Source: SLRI01 sp964576715 (GTDB lineage Bacteria > Pseudomonadota > Alphaproteobacteria > Geminicoccales > Geminicoccaceae). Taken from it: 13,834 nucleotides of DNA. Each line of letters opens with the position of its first letter. Within the stretch, counting starts at the first letter, position 1. The stretch lies in NCBI GenBank assembly GCA_964576715.1, contig CAZNWE010000096.1:1-13834 (forward strand), read 5' to 3'. Positions 1 to 9,073 of the stretch are shown piece after piece. The notes beneath the pieces are model-generated. The model saw only the letters and a program-made list of their open reading frames with translations, made no database searches and had not been told where the DNA came from. The position numbers and the translations under genes were made by a program.

Positions 1-545
1 ACCCTGCCCGTCAGCAGCGAGACATAACCCGGGCCGGCGATCGACCCGTCGCTGGCGGTAAAGACGAAGAGGACGACGGCGGGATCGCAGGCGCCGCGCA
101 AGGGGGCGAGGCCGAGGGTTGGCAGCACTGGCCCTAGTGCTGGCTCTGGGGCGTCGACCAGGACGCGGCGGGCGGCCTGCCAGTAGTCGGCGTCGAGCCA
201 GAGCAGGCGGTGCATGATGCGCTCGAGCATCGGCCCACCAGCGGCGATCATCGCCGCATCGAAGGGCTCGGAAGGCGCCAGCGTGATGAGTGTATCGGTG
301 GCGGCCCGCCGCAGTGCCGGTTCCAGGGCCAGGGCCTTGCCGTGATCGCGGGCGAGCGTTGCTGCCAGCGGCGGATCGGGCTCGAAGACACCCGCGATCG
401 GCTCGGGCGGCACGAAGCGACAAAAGGCCTCGCCGGCGAACAGCGCCGCCAGATCGCCTGCCTGGTCAGCCGCCGCGGGCGCGCCGATCAGGGCGAGGCA
501 GGCAAGGCTCAGCGCGCCGAGGCTGTGGCTCAGACCCAGCCGCAG
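1..545 (-). CDS. Exported protein of unknown function (partial, runs off left edge)
   Basis: I do not recognise this family. The frame is open from inside the hemH 3' end to the window edge (181 codons, C-terminus missing). It begins with a convincing export signal: an arginine, a hydrophobic stretch (LGALSLACLALIG) and an A-x-A type site (PAAA|DQ). The remainder is alanine/proline/leucine-rich, with two visible cysteines (in AFCRF and GACDP) and no motif I can name. The start is uncertain. There is no ATG, GTG or TTG at the signal peptide, so I place the start at CTG 545-543, just inside hemH. The nearest in-frame ATG (605-603) would add an Arg-rich 20-residue leader and overlap hemH by 76 bases. 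It is probably translated with hemH on one transcript. The coding call rests on the open frame, base composition and signal peptide. Confidence 0.6.
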   Translation of the reverse strand, partial: MRLGLSHSLGALSLACLALIGAPAAADQAGDLAALFAGEAFCRFVPPEPIAGVFEPDPPLAATLARDHGKALALEPALRRAATDTLITLAPSEPFDAAMIAAGGPMLERIMHRLLWLDADYWQAARRVLVDAPEPALGPVLPTLGLAPLRGACDPAVVLFVFTASDGSIAGPGYVSLLTGR

Positions 546-1624
546 GTCTCGCGCTCGGCGAGCGAGGCAAGGAAGTCCATGTGGGCGTCGTCGTCGTTGA
601 GGCATGGGATGTAGGTGAACTGCTCGCCGCCAGCCTCCATGAACTCTTCGCGGCCCTCCTGGTTGATCTCTTCCAGGGTCTCGACGCAGTCGGTCGCGAA
701 GGCCGGCGAGATCACGGCGATCTTCTTCACCCCTTCCTTCGGCAGATGCTCCAGGGTCTCGTCGAGATAGGGCTGCAGCCACTCCTCGGGGCCGAAGCGC
801 GACTGGAAGCAGACCATGACCCGCTCCTGGGGCCAGCCCAAGCGCTCGCGCACCAGCCGGGTCGTCTTGTGGCACATGCAGTGATAGGGGTCGCCGCTCA
901 TCAAAAAGCGCTTGGGCACGCCGTGATAGGACATGATGAGCTTCTCGGGCTTCCAGTCCAGGGTCGCGAGATGCCGCTCGATGCTCGTGGCCAGGAGGTC
1001 GATATAGCCCGACTCGTCATGGTAGGGGCCCATGGTGCGGATCGCCGGCTGCCAGCGCATCTTCATCAGCGCCTCGAACGCCTTGTCGTAGGCGGTGGCG
1101 GTCGTGGGTGCGGCGTATTGCGGGTAGAGCGCCATGAAGGCGATGCGGTTGCAGCCTTGGGCGGCCAGCCGCTCGAGGACGGACTGGATCGAGGGGTTGC
1201 CGTAGCGCATCGCCCAGTCGACGACGATCTCTGGGTGTTTCACCTGCAGGCGGTGTGCCAGCTTTTCGGCTTGGCTCCTGGTCACGGTGCGCAGCGGGCT
1301 CTCGTCCAACTCCTCGTTCCAGATCGACCGGTAGGCCGCACCGGAGGTGAACGGACGCTTCTTGAGGATGATGAGTTGCAGAAGCGGCTGCCAGAGCCAG
1401 GCGGGGTAGTCGATCACCCGCTTGTCGGACAGGAACTCGCCGAGATAGCGGCGCATTGACCAGTAGTCGGTGCCGTCGGGCGTGCCGAGATTAAGCAGGA
1501 CCACGCCGATCTTGCGGCTCATCACCCTCGGGTGATCGGCCGGCAGCGGCCCGGTCGCGGTGGCGGCGACGTCCCTATCGATGGTCACCATCACCGGTCG
1601 CTCGATCAGCCCGACATCACTCAT
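530..1624 (-). CDS. hemH: Ferrochelatase (protoheme ferro-lyase)
   Basis: Inserts Fe2+ into protoporphyrin IX, the last step of protoheme synthesis, in the cytoplasm or at the inner membrane face. The protein has 364 residues with the start used here. Numbering from Met35 (position 1522), the sequence shows LLNLGTPDG (9-17), MRYGNPS (105-111), LYPQYAAPTT (132-141), the catalytic His in SYHGVPKRF (198-206), CMCHKTT (215-221), CFQSRFGPEEW (238-248) and the Glu-containing DCVETLEEI (278-286). It ends in the family-typical RExxGW. Other possible starts are 1591 and 1522. I prefer 1624 because the GPLPADHP stretch before the core resembles alphaproteobacterial ferrochelatases, and AAGGG lies about 11 bases upstream. 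It is divergent from the aminotransferase, and an exported-protein gene overlaps its 3' end. The function is secure; only the start is uncertain. Confidence 0.95.
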   Translation of the reverse strand: MSDVGLIERPVMVTIDRDVAATATGPLPADHPRVMSRKIGVVLLNLGTPDGTDYWSMRRYLGEFLSDKRVIDYPAWLWQPLLQLIILKKRPFTSGAAYRSIWNEELDESPLRTVTRSQAEKLAHRLQVKHPEIVVDWAMRYGNPSIQSVLERLAAQGCNRIAFMALYPQYAAPTTATAYDKAFEALMKMRWQPAIRTMGPYHDESGYIDLLATSIERHLATLDWKPEKLIMSYHGVPKRFLMSGDPYHCMCHKTTRLVRERLGWPQERVMVCFQSRFGPEEWLQPYLDETLEHLPKEGVKKIAVISPAFATDCVETLEEINQEGREEFMEAGGEQFTYIPCLNDDDAHMDFLASLAERETCGWV

Positions 1625-1785
1625 CGCTAACGCTGCCCTTCTGCCCGCTCGAAATGTACACCCGCTCCGGCCCCGAAGAGAATTAGACGGGTGGCCGAGG
1701 CGAGCAAGCCGCGTCGATTGTCGCGGTCGTGTTTGCCCGGTATGCTTCCAACACCTGAACACCCGGCCGGCCCTCGGGTATCGCG

Positions 1786-1820
1786 AACCGCCGACCGCCA
1801 ATCGCCAACCGCCAGCCGAA
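1786..1820. repeat. Short 7-bp tandem repeat (about 4-5 units)
   Basis: Four consecutive heptamers, AACCGCC, GACCGCC, AATCGCC and AACCGCC, are followed by a decayed fifth (AGCCGAA). The array ends six bases before the ATG of the aminotransferase, so it occupies the place of its 5' leader and ribosome-binding site. The same DNA would be upstream leader for the divergent hemH only if its promoter lies this far out. Confidence 0.6.
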
Positions 1821-1826
1821 AGCGCC

Positions 1827-3212
1827 ATGATGACGATCGCCCCGAACTCGCTCGCCGCTCGCGACATCGCCTTCAACGTCCACCCCTTCACCAACCTCCG
1901 GGTCCACGAGCGGCAGGGCCCGCTGGTCATCACGGCGGGCAACGGCATCTTCGTCAAGGACGACGACGGCAAGGAGTATATCGAGGGCATGGCCGGGCTC
2001 TGGTGCACCAGCCTCGGCTTCAGCAACCAGCGGCTGGTGGAGGCGGCGCGTCGGCAAATGACCGACCTGCCCTACATGCACCAGTTCGCGCATCGCTCCA
2101 CCGAGCCGGTGATCGCACTTGCCGAGAAGTTGATCGAAATCGCCCCGGCACCGTTGACCAAGGCCTTCTTCGTCAATTCCGGCTCGGAAGCGATCGACAC
2201 CGCGATCAAGCTCATCTGGTACTTCAACAACGCGCGCGGCAAGCCCGAGAAGAAGCGGATCATCGCCCGGCGCCGCGCCTATCACGGCATCACGCTGGCC
2301 GCCGGGCACCTGACCGGCCTGCCCTATGCCCGCGCCGGCTTCGATCTGCCGATGAGCGACCGCTTCTTTCACGTGACGACACCCTCATTCTACCGCGACG
2401 GCCTGCCCGACGAGACCGAGGAGCAGTTCACCGACCGCCTGGCACTCGAGATCGAAACCCTGATCCGCGCCCTCGGGCCCGACACGGTGGCCGCCTTCTT
2501 CGCCGAGCCGGTCCAGGGTGCGGGCGGCGTCATCGTCCCGCCCGCCGCCTACTTCCACAAGATCCAGCCGATCTTGAAGAAGTACGATGTCTTGCTGGTC
2601 GCGGATGAGGTGATCTGCGGATTCGGCCGGACCGGCAACATGTTCGGCTCCGAGACCTTCGGCATCGCGCCCGATCTGATGACCATCGCCAAGCAGCTCT
2701 CCTCGGCCTACCTGCCGATCGCCGGCCTGCTGATGCGCGGCGAATTCTACGAGGTCTTGGCCGAGCAGACGCAGAAGCTCGGTATGCTCGGCATGGGCTA
2801 CACCTATGGCGGGCATCCGGTTTCGGCGGCGGTCGCCCTGGAAACACTGAAGATCTATGAAGACGAGGACATGGTCGGCCATGTCCGCGCCATGGCACCG
2901 CGCTTCCAGGAGCGGCTGGCCGCGCTCGCCAGCCACCCGCTGGTCGGCGAGGCGCGCGGCATCGGCCTGATCGGGGGAATCGAGATCGTGGCCGACAAGG
3001 CGACCAGGCAGCAATACCCGGCAGCCGCCAAGGCCGCCGCCGCCGTCGCCGCCAATTGCCTGCCGCATGGCCTGATCCTGCGCCCGCTGCCCGGCGACGT
3101 GGTCGGCATCTGCCCGCCCCTGATCATCACCGAGGCCGAGATCGACCTCCTCTTCGACCGCCTCAGCCAAGCCCTCGACGACACCCTGCCGGCGATGCAG
3201 CAGGCGGCGTGA
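1827..3212 (+). CDS. Class III omega-aminotransferase (PLP-dependent)
   Basis: A fold-type I PLP aminotransferase of 461 residues, the usual length for omega-amino acid or diamine:pyruvate transaminases. Visible residues: Trp59 of the active-site entrance, the phosphate-binding NSGSEA (117-122), YHG (152-154, ring stacking), DE of LLVADEV (Asp260 contacts the pyridine nitrogen) and the Schiff-base Lys289 in AKQLSSAY. This spacing (W59/Y152/D260/K289) is close to that of Chromobacterium-type omega-transaminases and SpuC-like putrescine aminotransferases. The amino donor cannot be fixed from sequence: beta-alanine, a polyamine or another primary amine are all possible. The start is ATG 1827 (an in-frame ATG follows at 1830), with only a weak GAAAG upstream. 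It is divergent from hemH and followed after 31 bases by a small membrane protein. Confidence 0.92.
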   Translation: MMTIAPNSLAARDIAFNVHPFTNLRVHERQGPLVITAGNGIFVKDDDGKEYIEGMAGLWCTSLGFSNQRLVEAARRQMTDLPYMHQFAHRSTEPVIALAEKLIEIAPAPLTKAFFVNSGSEAIDTAIKLIWYFNNARGKPEKKRIIARRRAYHGITLAAGHLTGLPYARAGFDLPMSDRFFHVTTPSFYRDGLPDETEEQFTDRLALEIETLIRALGPDTVAAFFAEPVQGAGGVIVPPAAYFHKIQPILKKYDVLLVADEVICGFGRTGNMFGSETFGIAPDLMTIAKQLSSAYLPIAGLLMRGEFYEVLAEQTQKLGMLGMGYTYGGHPVSAAVALETLKIYEDEDMVGHVRAMAPRFQERLAALASHPLVGEARGIGLIGGIEIVADKATRQQYPAAAKAAAAVAANCLPHGLILRPLPGDVVGICPPLIITEAEIDLLFDRLSQALDDTLPAMQQAA

Positions 3213-3243
3213 TGCACCTCGTTGACCAGGCTTCAGCCGGTCG

Positions 3244-3441
3244 ATGAAGCCCCATCCCTGGCTGCAGCCGCTCTATCGGCGCGTGCTGGTCACGCTTTTC
3301 TGTGTCGCCTGGACCGTATGGGAAGGCTACTACGATGCGGGCTCGATCTGGTTTCTGTTGATGCTCGGCGTCACCGCCTGGGCGGTCTGGGATTTCTTCC
3401 TCTCGGGCAATTATGCCCAGGCTGGCGAGGGTGGCGGCTGA
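3244..3441 (+). CDS. Small two-helix inner membrane protein
   Basis: A 65-residue protein with a short basic/proline N-terminus (MKPHPWLQPLYRR), two hydrophobic helices (about residues 13-30 and 33-52) rich in Trp and Phe, and a Gly-rich tail. The 'Pro-Leu-Tyr-Arg-Arg' entry to the first helix resembles small alphaproteobacterial membrane proteins annotated as DUF3329. That link is from memory and weak. It lies 31 bases after the aminotransferase on the same strand, so it may be its operon partner. It converges with the ABC-like gene. No ribosome-binding site is obvious. The membrane topology supports a real gene; the function is unknown. Confidence 0.65.
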   Translation: MKPHPWLQPLYRRVLVTLFCVAWTVWEGYYDAGSIWFLLMLGVTAWAVWDFFLSGNYAQAGEGGG

Positions 3442-3475
3442 CGCGGTCCGCCTGGTCGCGGGGTCGGTGACGTAG

Positions 3476-3489
3476 CCCGAGACGTCGGG
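3476..3489. terminator. Small hairpin between convergent genes (candidate)
   Basis: CCCGA-GACG-TCGGG forms a perfect 5-bp stem with a tetraloop in the 49-bp gap between the convergent stops at 3441 and 3491. There is no T-run, and the stem is short for this GC content. It is a candidate bidirectional end only. Confidence 0.25.
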
Positions 3490-3490
3490 T

Positions 3491-4984
3491 TCAGGCGGTC
3501 AGCACGTTCCAGCCCTCCGGTACCGGCACGATTTCCGGCCAGGCGACCAGGAGGGCGAGGTCGAGGGCCAAAGCGAGCCGTGTCACGGCAGCCCGGCAGG
3601 CGGGGTCGACCACCACCGTCGGGTCGTCGACGACCAGTGCCGACGTCTTCATCGCGGCCCCGCGCGCCAGTCTGAGCCGCGCGGCGAGCGAGCGCGTCAG
3701 CCCCGCCGCCCCATCCTCGATCGGGGTCGCGAGGCCGTCGGGGAAAGTCGCCGGGTCGTCGAGCGCGCAGGCCTCGATGACCCGCGACAAGCGTCGCTTC
3801 GACTTCTGGAAGCGGCCGGTGACATCGATCACCGTCTCCAGCGTGCCGGCCGGCAGTGGCTGGCGGTCGCTCACCACGATCCAGCCGTCGCGACCCTGCT
3901 GCTGCGGCGCGAGCCAGGGGTCGATCGCCCCGAGCCAGGCGGCCGGCCGGCCCGCCTGCGCCTCGATCGGCCATTCGGGCGGGCTCGCGGCCTCGGGGGC
4001 GCTCCGGTGCTGCGGGTCGCGCAGGGCCGGGGTCAGCCGCTCGCGGGCGACGGCATAGGCCGCTTGGTACTTGAGGGCGCGGGCCGCGGCCGCGAGCGGG
4101 CCTTGCGCGAGCCCGGCGAGGAGCACGATCACCAGGATATCCGCGGCACCCGCCTCGATCGGCAGGACCGAGACGAGGACGATCACCGCCGGCAGGACGA
4201 GCTGCGGCAGCGCCCGGAGCAGGCCGGTCGGCCACATCCTGGCCTCGAGCGTGCGGGTCAACCGCTCGCTCGCCCGGACGATGCAGGGTCGCGCCTGCGG
4301 CCCCGAGCCGAAGCTAAGCACCAGCTCGAGGGTCAAGAGCACCCCACCCAGGCGCGTCGCGAGCCGGTCGCGCTCGCGCCGCACCACCCCAACCCGGCGG
4401 CGCAACGGCCCGGCCGTGAGGACTGCGGCGATGGTGACCACCGCGGTCGGCGCCGCGAGGAGGAGTGCGAGGCTGCGCTCGAGCAGGGCGGCCGCGAGAA
4501 GGCAGCCGGCCAGAGCGATCGCGGCGACACAACTCCGGGCGACGCCGAGGCCGACCGGGTTCTTCAATGCCGTGAGATTTTTGAGCAGCCAGGTCATCGT
4601 GACACCGTGGCTGGCCGTGGAACGACCGTCGAGGATCGCGTCGAACAGGGCGAGCCGCACCTCGGTGACGTATAGCTGCCCCAGTCGCTCGGCATCGACC
4701 AGCTCGACGACGCGCAACATCAGGAGGAGGCTGGCGGTGACCGCGAGGCCGAGCAGCAGCGGCAGTGGGGCCTCGCCCGCCACCAGCTGCTGCACGGCGA
4801 GCGGGATGCAGAGCGTGGCCGCGGCCTGCAGGACACCATTGCCGACCAGCCGCCAGAAAAGCCCGCGGCGGTCGCCGGCGAGCAGCCGCGGCAGGCCGCG
4901 GGGTGAGCGGTGTGGCCGCACCGCTCTTGGCGGGTTTTTGGGGGCCGCGGCGATGTCGCGGTCGTTCGAGACGCTGATAGCCAT
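3491..4984 (-). CDS. ABC-exporter-like protein with degenerate ATPase domain
   Basis: A 497-residue protein shaped like a half-size ABC exporter. The membrane half (about 40-310) has roughly six helices and an exporter-like coupling segment (TWLLKNLTALKNPVGLGVAR, 131-150). The ATPase half (about 330-497) is recognisable by order: a GTL after the Q-loop (380-382), a helical segment (EACALDDPATFPDGLATPI, 404-422), the signature-loop position, Walker B, D-loop and H-switch. Every functional motif is altered. There is no GxxGxGK[ST] Walker A, because about 40 residues replace the usual ~90. LSGGQ is LTRSL (429-433). Walker B ends Asp-Asp (453-454), lacking the catalytic Glu. The D-loop reads VVVD, and the H-switch His is Trp482. 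ATP hydrolysis by this chain alone is therefore unlikely. Start ATG 4984 lies 8 bases after the upstream P-loop remnant. It is either a pseudo-ATPase partner or a decaying gene; the open frame favours the former. Confidence 0.72.
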   Translation of the reverse strand: MAISVSNDRDIAAAPKNPPRAVRPHRSPRGLPRLLAGDRRGLFWRLVGNGVLQAAATLCIPLAVQQLVAGEAPLPLLLGLAVTASLLLMLRVVELVDAERLGQLYVTEVRLALFDAILDGRSTASHGVTMTWLLKNLTALKNPVGLGVARSCVAAIALAGCLLAAALLERSLALLLAAPTAVVTIAAVLTAGPLRRRVGVVRRERDRLATRLGGVLLTLELVLSFGSGPQARPCIVRASERLTRTLEARMWPTGLLRALPQLVLPAVIVLVSVLPIEAGAADILVIVLLAGLAQGPLAAAARALKYQAAYAVARERLTPALRDPQHRSAPEAASPPEWPIEAQAGRPAAWLGAIDPWLAPQQQGRDGWIVVSDRQPLPAGTLETVIDVTGRFQKSKRRLSRVIEACALDDPATFPDGLATPIEDGAAGLTRSLAARLRLARGAAMKTSALVVDDPTVVVDPACRAAVTRLALALDLALLVAWPEIVPVPEGWNVLTA

Positions 4985-4992
4985 CGGCCGGC

Positions 4993-5592
4993 TCAGGCTT
5001 CGAGCTCGCTCAGCCGCGGTGCCTGCCGCTGGGGCCGGGGCAGCCGCAGCAGGCGCTCGAGAATGCCGGGCTCGGCGAGATCGGCGGCGGTGAGGCACGG
5101 CGTTGCGGTGGCCAGGGCCGTCTCGCGCACCGCCAGCGGCGAGCGGGTCAGGAGGCCGGAGACGGCGAGAACATCGTGGCCGGCGCGCTGCAGTCAAGCG
5201 ACCCCAGCCAGAGCAGCCATCGCATCGCCGGCGGCGAAGAGTGTGCCGGCGAGCATCGAGCGCAAGCGCGAATCGGCCAGGATGGCAGCGGTCTCGGCCT
5301 GACGCAGCCTATCGGCGATCTCCATGACGATCGCTTCGGCACCCCTGGCCCCGGCCTCGGCGACGCGCTGGCCGCTGCCGACGAGACCGCGCACCAGCGA
5401 GACCACGGAGTGTGTCTTGCCGGCATTCATCGACGTGCCGCAGACGGGGATGATCGGCCCGGTGCCCGGCGGCGGGGTCGTCATGGGCAGACCGAAATCC
5501 GCGACGTTGAGCCGGCGGCCGCTCACATCTTGAAGCACGCCGAGAAGCGTGATCGAAGTCGTCCCGTCCAGCCGCTCGTGGCTGGTCTGCAA
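4993..5592 (-). pseudogene. P-loop NTPase-like gene, truncated and split by in-frame TGA
   Basis: From TTG 5592, a 132-residue frame carries a Walker A-type loop, GTSMNAGKT (52-60), after a hydrophobic strand, then VMEIADRLRQAETAAIL (89-105) and LFAAGDAMAALAGV (118-131). It stops at TGA 5196-5194. The same frame continues for 66 residues (LQRAGHDVLAVSGLLTRSPL and on) to a TGA at 4995-4993. These pieces read as one protein of a family I recall with GTSMxAGKTT, EIADGLLQRET, FAAGDAxGALAGVxxL and VLAVSGLLTxSPLA motifs. Against that memory, this copy also lacks the N-terminal domain and about 60 residues between RGL..GQRVA and GAEAIVMEIAD. The expected residue at the stop is Arg, which fits a CGA-to-TGA change. 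The two halves could be sequenced or translated separately, but a pseudogene is most likely. Confidence 0.65.
5194..5196 (-). other. In-frame TGA interrupting the P-loop gene
   Basis: On the minus strand the codons read GGG GTC GCT TGA CTG CAG CGC, and family-like sequence continues on both sides without a frame change. The interruption is therefore a nonsense codon, not a frameshift. A sequencing error of one base would also explain it. Confidence 0.7.
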
Positions 5593-5991
5593 TGGTTAGG
5601 CCCGTGCGTGACGGTAGCGATGATGTCTTTCGGAGCAGTGCGCCAGACGACGGGTATCGGGCGCCGCTTGGGCTGCTCGACGACATCCTCGATACCAGCT
5701 TGCAGGCTTGATGGACGTCGCCGGGCGATCACGGCATGGCGGCAAGCGGTTTGCGCCTTACCGGAGAGGCGCTGGTCGCATTCCACAATTAATATGTACC
5801 ACATCCGGTGCCATGCTCAGCGTTCCGCGGTGCGACGGCCCACACCAAGAGGGAACGGTGACGGCAGGTCCAAACGGGGCCTGCCGTGCTACGCCGGGCA
5901 CCAGCCACGTGCCGTGCCGGCGCGGCGAGCTGCGTCTACCCGAAGGTGGGCGGCGCGAGAAACAGCCGGGCTTTCAGCTTGCTGACCGGGT
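5593..5991. other. Region without a recognisable gene
   Basis: About 400 bp lie between the P-loop remnant and the hppA 3' end. A minus-strand open frame (5804-5523) and plus-strand frames exist, but none shows a motif, signal peptide or normal codon character. An A+T-rich island (about 5780-5805, with ATTAATATGTACC) stands out from the GC-rich surroundings. It could hold the promoter of the minus-strand P-loop/ABC unit or be a scar of inserted DNA. I see no terminal inverted repeats or target duplications. Confidence 0.5.
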
Positions 5992-6030
5992 GCCACCGCG
6001 CCGGCCAAACTGCAGCGCCGGCCTGGCGGC
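5992..6030 (-). terminator. Strong stem-loop abutting the hppA stop codon
   Basis: Read on the minus strand: GCCGCC, AG, GCCGGC, an 11-base loop, GCCGGC, GC, GGTGGC. This gives a 6-bp outer stem (one G-U pair), a 2x2 internal loop and a 6-bp inner stem. It begins at the base after the TGA of hppA. No T-tract follows, so it is either an L-shaped/Rho-aided 3' end or an mRNA-stabilising hairpin. The G-U pair becomes A-C on the other strand, so the structure favours minus-strand RNA. Confidence 0.5.
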
Positions 6031-8148
<2,118 letters not shown>

Positions 8149-8405
8149 ACCCCGTCATCCCCCTCGACAAAAACGATCCGACCGCCCGGCCGGACATTGA
8201 GCGCGCGTTACATGGCCGCGCGTCGCGCGCGCCGATGCGCCGGTTGTCTTAGCTGTGCACCTGCGGGCTGTCCATGCGGATACCCGACGCATCTCGCGCC
8301 GCCACTGTCGACGCGGCGGAAACAGTACGTTCCGACCGCCGCGCTGTCCGCCGCCGGGCCGGTGAACCATTTAGCGGAGATCAACAACAGCAGGAGGATC
8401 CGACC
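8149..8405. promoter_or_regulatory. Divergent intergenic region hppA / yceI
   Basis: A 257-bp gap must contain the promoters of hppA (leftward) and of the YceI-b561-YceI operon (rightward). I cannot define -35/-10 elements with confidence. The GC-rich, CGCG-dense stretch at about 8203-8232 and the less GC-rich run at 8366-8395 are the only compositional features. Confidence 0.4.
8392..8397 (+). promoter_or_regulatory. AGGAGG ribosome-binding site fixing a GTG start
   Basis: A perfect AGGAGG lies 8 bases before GTG 8406. It decides the start of the first YceI gene: the longer in-frame reading from 8274 has no such site and would bury the signal peptide. Confidence 0.85.
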
Positions 8406-9047
8406 GTGCCGCAACCGACTTGCCGCTCAGCCTTCGCCACCGCCGCCATTCTGGCACTCGGCGTCACCGCCGCGGGCGTGGCTGCACAGCCCGCCATCGC
8501 CGCCGATACGTTCGGCTTCGAGCAGGCGCACACCGAGATCCTGTTCTCCTACAGCCACCTCGGCAACAGCCGCGCCTATGGCAATTTCCGTGACTTCGAT
8601 GGCACCATCGTCCTCGACCGTGACGATCCGTCCCAGAGCAGCATCGACCTCACCATCATGGCGGCGAGCGTCGACACCGGCATCGGCGCTTTCGACACGC
8701 ACCTCAGAAGTGCCGACTTTTTCGAGGTCGAGACCTTTCCCGAGATCCGCTTCGTCAGCACCGCAGTCGAGCCGACCAGCGACACCACGGCGACCGTCAC
8801 GGGCGACCTCACCATCAAGGAGCACACCCGCGAGGTCGTCCTCGACGTCACCTTGAACTATCTGGGTGAGCATCAATTGGCCGAGTTCGTTCCCGAGTAC
8901 GCCGACATGGAGGTCGCGGGCTTCTCGGCGACCACCACGCTGCTCAGGAGCGACTTTGGCGTCGGCATGCTAGCACCGATGGTCGGCGACGAGGTCTCGT
9001 TGATCATCGAGACCGAGCTGTTGCGGCCGTTGTCGTCGACCAACTGA
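8406..9047 (+). CDS. YceI family periplasmic protein (first copy)
   Basis: YceI proteins are small secreted beta-barrels (lipocalin-like) that bind isoprenoid lipids such as quinone precursors. They commonly sit beside a cytochrome b561. This one has 213 residues from GTG. A signal peptide covers 1-33 (hydrophobic 11-28, AIAA|DTF). The mature domain shows the family blocks: HTEILFSYSHLG (42-53), GNFRDFDGTIV (59-69), the SVDTG...HLRSADFFEVETFPEI block (88-114), VTGDLTIKEHTREV (131-144) and RSDFGVG...VGDEVSLIIE (181-202). IKEHTREV has Glu-His where the common form is IKG-x-T. It is followed after 26 bases by the b561 gene and is probably the operon leader. Confidence 0.93.
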   Translation: MPQPTCRSAFATAAILALGVTAAGVAAQPAIAADTFGFEQAHTEILFSYSHLGNSRAYGNFRDFDGTIVLDRDDPSQSSIDLTIMAASVDTGIGAFDTHLRSADFFEVETFPEIRFVSTAVEPTSDTTATVTGDLTIKEHTREVVLDVTLNYLGEHQLAEFVPEYADMEVAGFSATTTLLRSDFGVGMLAPMVGDEVSLIIETELLRPLSSTN

Positions 9048-9073
9048 GCCGGCCGGAAGCGCGGAGATCGACC

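Noticed and set aside
5194..5196. Selenocysteine recoding of the internal TGA
   Set aside because: The expected residue there by family recollection is Arg, not Cys/Sec, and no convincing hairpin follows. Nonsense mutation or sequencing error is simpler.
5523..5804. Minus-strand 93-codon open frame beginning ATGTGGTACATATTA
   Set aside because: It overlaps the better-supported P-loop frame, has no motif or signal, and no ribosome-binding site. It is kept only as part of the uncharacterised gap.
8274..8405. 44-residue N-terminal extension of the first YceI protein
   Set aside because: A perfect AGGAGG 8 bases before GTG 8406 and the signal peptide position fix the start at 8406.
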